This document shows, piece by piece, positions 1-6,705 of a stretch of DNA of 23,933 bases. The position numbers and the translations under genes were made by a program. Source of the DNA: JACPIN01 sp964367085 (lineage in GTDB: Archaea; Nanobdellota; Nanobdellia; SCGC-AAA011-G17; ARS1403); assembly GCA_964367085.1 (NCBI GenBank), contig CAYIWL010000008.1, positions 1-23,933 of the forward strand, written 5' to 3'. The first letter of the stretch is position 1. Each line of letters begins with the position of its first letter. The notes under the pieces are model-generated. The model was not told where the DNA came from, did not search any database, and was given only the letters and a program-made list of their open reading frames with translations.

Positions 1-32
1 TCTATCCAGTGAATTTCTTTAATTTTTGCCAT
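1..32 (-). CDS. start of a gene cut by the window edge
   Basis: An ATG at 32 on the minus strand opens a frame that runs off the window, reading MAKIKEIHWI. It begins 14 bases after the CDC48 stop codon in the same direction, so it could be the next gene of that operon. Ten residues are too few to assign a family, and a chance open frame is possible. Confidence 0.3.
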   Translation of the reverse strand, partial: MAKIKEIHWI

Positions 33-46
33 TCTTGAAATTTATC

Positions 47-3000
47 CTATCCAAAGTAAGTTGGAACTTCTTTTCTTATTGCTGCCCCTCTTGCTGACCT
101 GAAAAATCTTTCTTCAATAAGTTTGTACGCTTCTATATCTTCTTCTGTCACACTTGCCCTTGTTTTTTTAAGTGCATCTTCAAAGTGCTTCATTGTAACT
201 TCTCTAGCCTTTAGATTTTCTCTTAGTGCTAAAATTCCAGCTTCCTTGCAAACGTTTTCTATATCTGCTCCGGTATAGAGTTTTGCTTCTTTTGCTAATT
301 TTTCAAGGTCAACGTCAGTTGCAAGAGGCATGTCTTTTGTATTGATATTAAATATTTCCAGCCTTGATTTTTCATCGGGTGTTGTAACCAGTATCATCCT
401 GTCAAATCTTCCTGGCCTTAATAAAGCAGGATCAAGCATATCCGGACGATTAGTATTGTGTAGTAATATAGGCGTTTCTCCGCCGAAGAAAGCTTCATTT
501 TCACAACCACAGAAATCATAAACATATCCATCATAGGATAGTTTCTTAATTGATTTTATTTTTGCTCTTTTAGAACTTGATTTAATTAGATTTTTATTAA
601 AAGGACTACTACCCGCAGGTATTCTTAATCTAAAAGCTAAAGAGGACTTATTTATAGGATTGCCCTCTCCTATCCTTCTTCCTGCTTTTGTCGTAAAACT
701 GGAAATATGTGTTTTAATCCCGTGCATTCTACACAACCAATTTAATTCAACAATCAGATTTTTGCTAATGGAAGTTATTTCTATCCCCTTCTTATTCTCG
801 TGCCCATCACCTGCTGCATATCCTCTAAGAAACTCCAGAAAATATTCTCTAGGGGATTCAAATAAAAAGCTTGGAATTTGTTTGTTTTTAGCACCAGTAC
901 CACAGTATCTAATGAAGAAATCTGCTAGGGGTTTTGATTGATAAATAAGATTTACTGCATTTTTTGTTGTGTTTCTGATTCTTTGAGGAGTAAGTCCAAA
1001 AATATTTTTCATAAGTTGCTGAACATCTTTAATATATCCTATTTCTTTCTTGTTGAAACAAAAGTCTATCTCCTTTCTTGCATAACCCTCAGCGGTATAA
1101 TAACCAAACAAACGCATTAAACTTGGAGTTACGTTTACAAGATTTGGCAAACTATGTTTATAATAATTCAAACTCAATTCTCTAGGAACGCATTTATTAT
1201 TTCTCCAATTTGACACTGTTGTTTGCGCAACCCCTATATGTGAGGCAACTTGACTTTGGGATAGTGGAGAGTTTAAACCGAATTCATAATCATGCTGTAG
1301 TTGTGAATCAAATTCATAGACCGGCAAAACTAAGTCTAGTCTGCTCTCATCAAAGTTATGTGCTCTTAAGTTTTCATATCTATTTTTCTTTTGAGTTTTG
1401 TAAGGTAAATCAACTAAATATTCTCCTTCTTTTAATTTAGAAACTGGTTTGAACTCAACACCTTTCCTAGTTCTTACGAAAACTGAATGATTCCCGGTAG
1501 TTTTTATTTTTCCACCAAGGAATCCTATTTCATAAATCTCGTCTACTTTGTGTCTAAAAACACTTCTAACTTTTTTAAATGCACTATTCTTAAACCTTGT
1601 TCCTTTAATTTTTTTACCATCAATTTTTTCAAATCCGAGTACCTCAATGTCTTCTACTGGTTTTTCTATACCCTCTTCATTTTCTTCATAATATTTATCT
1701 ACAAACTCACCAATATTAACAAATTTTGTTTCCCCATTTTCTTTCACTAAAACAGGAGTATCTCCAGTAACACTAGCAGCCACTACAATCACATCATTCA
1801 ATTCCTCCAATCCGTCCATTTCTGAAAGTAAAGTATTTACAACCCTCTCAGTAACTCCGGAATTATCAAAACCTCCACGTCGAGGTACCAATGAATCAAT
1901 CTCATCAAAAAATATAATTGCTGGCGTTAGCTGACGTGCTTTCTCGAAAACTTTTCTAACTCCTTTCTCTGATTCGCCGACGAACTTGTTTAACAACTCA
2001 GGACCTTTTACTAAAATAAAATTTGCCTGAGATTCGTTTGCAACTGCTTTTGCAAGAAGAGTTTTTCCGCATCCGGGAGGACCATATAATAATATTCCGC
2101 GAGGAGGCTTAATGCTTAGGTTCTTAAATGCATTCTGATGCTTTAACGGCCACTCAACTGCTTCTTTTAGTTCCTGCTTTGTAGATTCTAACCCCCCTAC
2201 TCTGCTCCATTTTACGTTTGGTATTTCAACTAAAATTTCCCTCATTGCAGAAGGCCTTACAATTTTCAATGCTTCCTGAAAATCTTCTTTTGTAACAATT
2301 AATTTTTCTAATACCTCTTTTGAAATTGGTTCTTTCTCTTGAAGTTTTATCTCTGGAAGCAATCTTCTTAAGACATTCATCGCTGCTTCTTTTGCCAGTG
2401 CTGAAACATCTGCTCCGACAAAGCCATGAGTTACCTCTGCAAGTTTTTCAAGTTTTACATCCTCTGTCATAGGCATGTTCCTTGTATGGATTTTTAAAAT
2501 GTTCAATCTTCCTTTTTTGTTAGGAACTGAAATTGAAATTTCCCTATCAAACCTTCCCGGTCTTCTTAATGCTGGATCAATTGCATTCGGTCTATTTGTT
2601 GCTGCTATAACTACAACTTTTCCTCTATTTTTCAGACCGTCCATCATTGAAAGGAGCTGAGCTACAACTCTTCTTTCCAACTCTCCATGAACTTCCTCTC
2701 TTTTTGGAGCAATTGCATCAATCTCGTCGATAAAAATGATTGATGGAGCATTTTTTTCAGCTTCTTCAAACAATGCCCTCACTCTTTTTTCACTTTCCCC
2801 ATAATATTTATTCATAATTTCTGGACCGTTAACTAAAATAAAATGTGCATCAGACTCATTTGCAACTGCTTTTGCCAATAAAGTTTTACCGCATCCGGGA
2901 GGACCATGTAATAAAACACCTGCTGGTGGCTCAATTCCTAACCTCTTGAAAATTTCAGGATGACGTAATGGTAGTTCAACCATTTCTCTAATTTTTTTGA

Positions 3001-3652
3001 TTTCTTCTTTTAATCCACCAATGTCTTCGTAAGTAACTTCTGGAAAAGATTCCTCTATGACATCAACTGCCTTTGGATTTACTTTTATTTCTGTAGTCTC
3101 TGTAACTATGACTGGCTGTTTAGGAATTGCATCTACTACTATAAATTTTAAAGATGAGAATCCAAAGTTATCAAATAATGTATCTTCGAAATTGAAAATA
3201 TCATCGAAGAATGGAGATTCTGCAAGTGTCCTGCGTCTTCTTCTTGTTCCTCCCAATGCAACTATATCTCCCTTAACAACTGCTCTTCCTAATAAACCTC
3301 GCTTGAAAACATCCGGATGAGCTTGCACCATTATTCCTTTTTGAGCTGGAGCAATCACCATTGATTTTGCTTCTTTCACTTCTGCAGGCCTGACCTTAAT
3401 AGTTTCTCCGATTCCTGTTTTTGCATTTCTTCTCAAAATTCCATCCATTCTGATTATTGATTGGCCTACGTCAGAGGGATATGCACGGTCAACAACACCA
3501 ACAGTAACTCTTGAGCCTTCAATTTCAATAACATCTCCAGGTCTTACACCTAGAAGATTCATTGTGTTGCTGTCTATTCTTACAATTCCTTTATATGCCT
3601 CTTCCTGCAAGGCCTCCATAACTTTTAGTTGAACTTCTTTTTTGTCTGCCAT
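47..3652 (-). CDS. CDC48/VAT-type AAA+ ATPase with an in-frame intein
   Basis: Archaeal homologue of p97/CDC48, a cytoplasmic hexameric unfoldase that pulls proteins apart with ATP, often ahead of proteasomal degradation. The N-terminal double-psi barrel region spans roughly residues 1-200. It includes an Arg-run (about 137-141) and an acidic, Phe-rich segment (147-165). D1 has Walker A GPPGCGKT at 250-257, Walker B IIFIDE at 305-310 and sensor 1 ATNRP near 351. D2 has Walker A at 524-531 and Walker B IIFFDE near 579-584. D2 is then broken after VVAA626 by an intein (627-1066); the host resumes with TNRPDMLDPALLRPGRFD. Spliced length is 761 residues, normal for the family. The start lies 2 bases after the stop of the zinc-ribbon/AbrB gene, so the two are co-transcribed. 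The intein sits before the sensor-1 Thr-Asn, so unspliced protein should lack D2 activity. Family assignment is very secure. Confidence 0.97.
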   Translation of the reverse strand: MADKKEVQLKVMEALQEEAYKGIVRIDSNTMNLLGVRPGDVIEIEGSRVTVGVVDRAYPSDVGQSIIRMDGILRRNAKTGIGETIKVRPAEVKEAKSMVIAPAQKGIMVQAHPDVFKRGLLGRAVVKGDIVALGGTRRRRRTLAESPFFDDIFNFEDTLFDNFGFSSLKFIVVDAIPKQPVIVTETTEIKVNPKAVDVIEESFPEVTYEDIGGLKEEIKKIREMVELPLRHPEIFKRLGIEPPAGVLLHGPPGCGKTLLAKAVANESDAHFILVNGPEIMNKYYGESEKRVRALFEEAEKNAPSIIFIDEIDAIAPKREEVHGELERRVVAQLLSMMDGLKNRGKVVVIAATNRPNAIDPALRRPGRFDREISISVPNKKGRLNILKIHTRNMPMTEDVKLEKLAEVTHGFVGADVSALAKEAAMNVLRRLLPEIKLQEKEPISKEVLEKLIVTKEDFQEALKIVRPSAMREILVEIPNVKWSRVGGLESTKQELKEAVEWPLKHQNAFKNLSIKPPRGILLYGPPGCGKTLLAKAVANESQANFILVKGPELLNKFVGESEKGVRKVFEKARQLTPAIIFFDEIDSLVPRRGGFDNSGVTERVVNTLLSEMDGLEELNDVIVVAASVTGDTPVLVKENGETKFVNIGEFVDKYYEENEEGIEKPVEDIEVLGFEKIDGKKIKGTRFKNSAFKKVRSVFRHKVDEIYEIGFLGGKIKTTGNHSVFVRTRKGVEFKPVSKLKEGEYLVDLPYKTQKKNRYENLRAHNFDESRLDLVLPVYEFDSQLQHDYEFGLNSPLSQSQVASHIGVAQTTVSNWRNNKCVPRELSLNYYKHSLPNLVNVTPSLMRLFGYYTAEGYARKEIDFCFNKKEIGYIKDVQQLMKNIFGLTPQRIRNTTKNAVNLIYQSKPLADFFIRYCGTGAKNKQIPSFLFESPREYFLEFLRGYAAGDGHENKKGIEITSISKNLIVELNWLCRMHGIKTHISSFTTKAGRRIGEGNPINKSSLAFRLRIPAGSSPFNKNLIKSSSKRAKIKSIKKLSYDGYVYDFCGCENEAFFGGETPILLHNTNRPDMLDPALLRPGRFDRMILVTTPDEKSRLEIFNINTKDMPLATDVDLEKLAKEAKLYTGADIENVCKEAGILALRENLKAREVTMKHFEDALKKTRASVTEEDIEAYKLIEERFFRSARGAAIRKEVPTYFG
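455..1774 (-). mobile_element. CDC48 intein with LAGLIDADG endonuclease and internal HTH
   Basis: A 440-residue in-frame protein intron. The N-terminal splice block starts with Ser1 (SVTGDTPVLV). Block B carries TTGNH at intein residues 92-96. The C-terminal end is GGETPILLHN, with the usual His-Asn, followed by Thr as the +1 extein residue: a complete class 1 set. Two dodecapeptide motifs, LFGYYTAEGY (222-231) and LRGYAAGDG (316-324), both keep their acidic residue, so the homing endonuclease may be active. Between block B and the first motif lies a helix-turn-helix-like stretch, LSQSQVASHIGVAQTTVSNW (171-190), probably for DNA recognition. The insertion point is directly before the Thr-Asn of D2 sensor 1, a highly conserved site of the kind inteins favour. 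Confidence 0.95.
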
Positions 3653-3654
3653 TT

Positions 3655-4005
3655 TTATTCAAAAACTCTTTTCCTGAAAAATATGCTTAGTTTTTCAGGC
3701 TCCTCCAATGCGATAAAAAGCATCTTATTTAATCTTTTTTGCATTTCATCTTGATAATCAATTATTTCGCGCGGGATTGAAACGGTGTAAGAATTACCTA
3801 CTATTCTTAACTTTACCTGAAATTGTTTATTCCTTAGTTTGGAGAATTGATCTAATCTGTATTTATCCTCCGGGTGCAAATAATGTTTTTTACATCCAGG
3901 ACATTCCAAAGCACGCACGCTAAATCCGTCTTTGATAAAATCTGTTTTTTCCATTTTTTTATTGCACTCTTCGCACAAAACTTTTGCATTAAATATGTCT
4001 GACAT
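3655..4005 (-). CDS. zinc-ribbon / SpoVT-AbrB-like regulator
   Basis: Predicted 116-residue DNA-binding protein. An N-terminal zinc ribbon has Cys pairs C11-C14 (CEEC) and C35-C38 (CPGC). A swapped-hairpin AbrB-type segment follows at about 63-110, recognised from QVKLRIVGNSYTVSIPREII. An in-frame ATG exists at 4050, but it lies between the TATA box and the expected transcription start, inside a palindrome. The ATG at 4005, preceded by GGGATAAG, is therefore preferred. The gene is 2 bases upstream of CDC48. A perfect inverted repeat in its promoter suggests autoregulation of the regulator-CDC48 operon. That is an inference, since another factor could bind there. Function beyond DNA binding is not visible. 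Confidence 0.8.
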   Translation of the reverse strand: MSDIFNAKVLCEECNKKMEKTDFIKDGFSVRALECPGCKKHYLHPEDKYRLDQFSKLRNKQFQVKLRIVGNSYTVSIPREIIDYQDEMQKRLNKMLFIALEEPEKLSIFFRKRVFE

Positions 4006-4027
4006 CTTATCCCAGTATATTCTTAAC

Positions 4028-4060
4028 GTATACACGCATTGTGTATACATATTTATAAGC
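4028..4060 (-). promoter_or_regulatory. TATA box and palindromic operator of the regulator-CDC48 operon
   Basis: On the minus strand a TATA-like GCTTATAAAT (4060-4051) is followed at once by a perfect inverted repeat, GTATACAC-N5-GTGTATAC (4048-4028). The palindrome covers the expected transcription start, where a bound dimer would block initiation. The same core, ATACAC-N5-GTGTAT, occurs again at 20718-20734. Confidence 0.75.
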
Positions 4061-4074
4061 TTTTCGCCTTAATT

Positions 4075-4176
4075 GGCTTTGCACAATAATCCCTTTTTTG
4101 CACAAAAACTAATGTAAGTTTGCACAAAAATGAATTCACCACTGCACAGAAATGGGATTAGTTATTGTGCAAAGCC
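4075..4176. repeat. TGCACA motif array bounded by a 15-bp inverted repeat
   Basis: Between the divergent regulator-CDC48 and radB units, TGCACA begins at 4080, 4099, 4121 and 4143 (steps of 19, 22 and 22 bp). An inverted copy, TTGTGCAAA, lies at 4166-4174. The outermost copies form a perfect inverted repeat, GGCTTTGCACAATAA (4075-4089) and its complement (4162-4176). A further matching GGGATTA sits 4 bases inside the right arm. The near two-turn spacing suggests cooperative protein binding on one face of the helix. Confidence 0.7.
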
Positions 4177-4244
4177 GCCTTAATTGCCTTGATTTTGATT
4201 ATTTTTTAACAAGGTTATTAAGCATTATTACTATTTTTATTTCT

Positions 4245-4862
4245 ATGATTAAAAGTGGATGTGAATTGTTTGAAGGCTATGAGGATGGGATTACCTGCAT
4301 TTACGGCGGGGCAAGTACTGGGAAAACTACTTTAGCTAAATTAGCTGCGATTGAACAGGCAAAAAACAACAAAAAAGTTGTTTACATTGACACTGAAAAC
4401 GGATTTAACCTTGATAGAATTAAGCAATTAGTAAGAGATGAAGATGAATTTCAGAGAGTGCTTGAAAATGTGATTTTGTTCAAACCAAAAAGATTTTCCG
4501 AGCAGAATAAAATAATAAAATTACTTCCTGAGATGAAAAACGTTTCTTTGATAATTGTTGATACGATAAGTTATTTTTATCGGGCAAAAGTCAGAGAGAA
4601 ACCTAAGGTGTATAATATGTGGATATGGAGACAGCTTGGGATATTGAATGAATTGAGCAAGAATATTCCTGTAATTATAACCAATCAAGTTTACAACGAT
4701 ATAAGCAAAGATAGGATAGAGATGATCGGAGGAGATTCCTTCAAAAAGTTTAGCAGCGAGGTGATAAGACTTGAGAAAGAGCCTAGAAAATTAATTTTTG
4801 AAAAGCCAGATAAAAAAATTGTAAGATTTGAAATCGTGAAAGACGGGCTAGCTAAATTATAG
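4245..4862 (+). CDS. radB: RadB, RecA/Rad51-family recombination protein
   Basis: A short RecA-fold ATPase of about 205 residues, the length of archaeal RadB, with the core ATPase only and no N-terminal HhH domain as in RadA. Walker A is GGASTGKTT at residues 21-29. Walker B is LIIVDT near 112. ITNQVY follows in the position of the L2/motif 4 region. RadB is a RadA paralogue thought to help homologous recombination. The frame is open from 4152, but homology starts at MIKSGCELFEGYEDG (4245); the upstream codons overlap the TGCACA array and look like leader. The 3' end overlaps the convergent MgtE gene by 6 bases. Confidence 0.88.
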   Translation: MIKSGCELFEGYEDGITCIYGGASTGKTTLAKLAAIEQAKNNKKVVYIDTENGFNLDRIKQLVRDEDEFQRVLENVILFKPKRFSEQNKIIKLLPEMKNVSLIIVDTISYFYRAKVREKPKVYNMWIWRQLGILNELSKNIPVIITNQVYNDISKDRIEMIGGDSFKKFSSEVIRLEKEPRKLIFEKPDKKIVRFEIVKDGLAKL

Positions 4863-5414
4863 TATGAAAAAAATCAGCAAAGAGAAAATTATCATCGCGC
4901 CAAAGTCTGCAACTGCAGTCGTTATAGGGATCAGCAAGTTATCCGGATCTTCTTTTTTCCTTGCAAAATAATTTCCTGCATAGATTGAAATAAACGACAT
5001 TAACGTAACCAGAAATATTGTTGTTATAATTGTTATTATCAAAATCTTTGCATAAAGAATCGGGCTGAAATCAAAGTCTTTCATAAGAGAGACAACAAAG
5101 GACAAAGTCGAAATGTAAAATGCCGCAATCACAGAAACTTTCAGGACCTGCAAATAGATCTCCTTTAATGCCTTGTTCATGAACTTCTTCTTTCCTATTT
5201 TTTTCTGATAAAGCAAAGTAGTATACCTCGATGCAAAAATCGCACCAAAGTTTCCAACCATACCATTAAGCGCCGGAAATAAGATTAAAAGTGGCAAAAT
5301 TAGGAATATTTTTTCTCTGACGAGCTGAAGCCCTATTCCACCAAATGCACTTATTATAGATACCAAGATTAAAACTCCAAGGCTTTCCTTTATTATTTTT
5401 GTTTCTAAGTTCAT
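4857..5414 (-). CDS. MgtE/SLC41-type divalent cation transporter, second half
   Basis: A 185-residue integral membrane protein with about five hydrophobic segments. It carries the MgtE-domain signatures PALNGMVGNFGAIFASR (about 47-63) and, near the C-terminus, DPDN...P.TTAVAD, where the family places ion-coordinating acidic residues. It lacks the cytoplasmic N-domain and CBS domains of bacterial MgtE, like SLC41 and archaeal relatives. Its start overlaps the stop of the upstream MgtE-like gene in ATGA, so both halves are translationally coupled and probably form a heterodimeric Mg2+ (or other divalent metal) carrier. Substrate is inferred from the family. Confidence 0.82.
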   Translation of the reverse strand: MNLETKIIKESLGVLILVSIISAFGGIGLQLVREKIFLILPLLILFPALNGMVGNFGAIFASRYTTLLYQKKIGKKKFMNKALKEIYLQVLKVSVIAAFYISTLSFVVSLMKDFDFSPILYAKILIITIITTIFLVTLMSFISIYAGNYFARKKEDPDNLLIPITTAVADFGAMIIFSLLIFFIL

Positions 5415-5950
5415 GTCAAAACAACCACCGCAATTAATAGTGCAACTATACTTTCTATATCCCCAAGGCTAGTGACATATGGTCCCATAACATTATCCGG
5501 ATTATGATGGTTCTTGTAAAGCCAGATCGTCAGTTTAGTAGTTAGCGGAAATAATATAATCGACGAGATAATGGCCGCCATTAATGGTATGAGCATCAAT
5601 ACGGGATGATTTTCATTAAAGAGAAGAAAGGTCATGAAGTACGCAATCACTCCAAGAAGCAAACTTACAAAAAAGATGAGAATAAACGAAGCAATATTAT
5701 TTTCAGTTATCAATTTTGATTTTTTACCTGGCCTTATTTGCTTTAGATGCAGCTCAGTCCCAAGCCTCGCGGCCAACGTCCCGGCAATCGCTCCTTTTAA
5801 TTGGAGAAATCCTGGAAGAATGACAAATAATCCGGGAATAAGAAATATTTTATCTGTAAAAATCGCAAGTAGGGTTCCAGAAATAATTCCACCGGTTGTT
5901 GCAACTAACTCTGAAGAGAGGATTTCATAGAAGTCTTTACTGTGATACAT
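5411..5950 (-). CDS. MgtE/SLC41-type divalent cation transporter, first half
   Basis: A 179-residue membrane protein homologous to its downstream partner. It has a Pro-rich pore-like signature, LPGFLQLKGAIAGTLAARLG (about 44-63), and a C-terminal NPDNVMGPYVTSLGDIES matching the DPDN...D motif of MgtE domains. Two such domains are often fused in one polypeptide of about 370 residues; here they are separate genes overlapping by 4 bases. A TATA-like TTTATATCTTA about 25-30 bases before the ATG fits a near-leaderless transcript. The likely role is divalent metal transport across the cytoplasmic membrane, together with the second half. Confidence 0.82.
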   Translation of the reverse strand: MYHSKDFYEILSSELVATTGGIISGTLLAIFTDKIFLIPGLFVILPGFLQLKGAIAGTLAARLGTELHLKQIRPGKKSKLITENNIASFILIFFVSLLLGVIAYFMTFLLFNENHPVLMLIPLMAAIISSIILFPLTTKLTIWLYKNHHNPDNVMGPYVTSLGDIESIVALLIAVVVLT

Positions 5951-5988
5951 ACAAATGAAAATATGTTTTTAAGATATAAACATTGTGG

Positions 5989-6705
5989 TCATTTATTCTT
6001 ACCTTTATTTTGTTTTTTCTTCAGAAGATAAAATGCTACTGAACAAACTAAAGATGATATGATTAGATAAACGAACAGGGTTTTTAATTCTGCGATAGGA
6101 ATTTCCAACCAATCTCCGATAATAATTGCCAGACTTTCTTTGAAGTTTGCTGAGAGTTCTAGCGGAAGATCTGAGGAAACCATGCTGACTGCCTGATCAA
6201 TCACATTAGGGAGAAGCCCGGGAAGAGATGCAAAAGCAACATATCCTAAGCATGAAGAGATCAATGTGTTGATGGAAATCTTGAAAATCGAAGCATATAT
6301 TGAAAATGTTCCGAGAAAATAAAAAACCAGACTTAATATAAAAAATAAAATCATGAGCGGCTTAAATTTTTCAATAAGAGATTTATACGGATTTATCTGC
6401 TTCTCAATTTCTCCTATAGCCTGCGATGAAAACATTTCCGGATTATTTATCTGACTACATCCTTCCTGCGACGGGTTTTTCATGCAAAGATCAATTATCT
6501 GCTGTTTAGTGAGCTGAGATTCTTTTGCCATTTGCTCGAGGATAAAATCCAACCCAAACTGCTCCTGCATAGAGGATTCTAGTACATCAAGATTATCAAG
6601 TAAACCTGTAGCAAAGATGGATGCGAACAAGATGAAAAATCCTGCTGTAAGAAACAGGCCGGCTAGCGAGTTACTTAGAAACTGCAATATTTTTTTCGCT
6701 TTCAT
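5989..6705 (-). CDS. integral membrane protein of unknown function
   Basis: About 238 residues from the ATG at 6705, which lies inside the last 35 bases of topA. The frame stays open upstream to an ATG at 6771, but MKAKKILQFLSNSLAGLFL gives the natural short basic start before a first membrane segment. A soluble loop of roughly 100 residues follows, holding a possible disulfide pair (CMKNPSQEGC). Three or four further hydrophobic segments follow and a Lys-rich tail (KKKQNKGKNK). Topology suggests the loop is outside the cell. It is the last gene of the topA operon. I do not recognise the family. Confidence 0.7.
   Translation of the reverse strand: MKAKKILQFLSNSLAGLFLTAGFFILFASIFATGLLDNLDVLESSMQEQFGLDFILEQMAKESQLTKQQIIDLCMKNPSQEGCSQINNPEMFSSQAIGEIEKQINPYKSLIEKFKPLMILFFILSLVFYFLGTFSIYASIFKISINTLISSCLGYVAFASLPGLLPNVIDQAVSMVSSDLPLELSANFKESLAIIIGDWLEIPIAELKTLFVYLIISSLVCSVAFYLLKKKQNKGKNK

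Noticed and set aside
330..3320. Several plus-strand open frames opposite CDC48
   Set aside because: They are antisense to a fully conserved gene, have no family-like sequence and no promoter signals.
4075..4176. CRISPR-like array
   Set aside because: Repeat units are only 6-12 bases, spacing is 19-22 bp in a control region, and there are no cas1/cas2 genes. The Cas4-like nuclease at 16936 is far away and has no array near it.
4152..4244. N-terminal extension of RadB
   Set aside because: The 31 extra codons overlap the TGCACA array, have no family similarity, and a normal RadB N-terminus begins at 4245.
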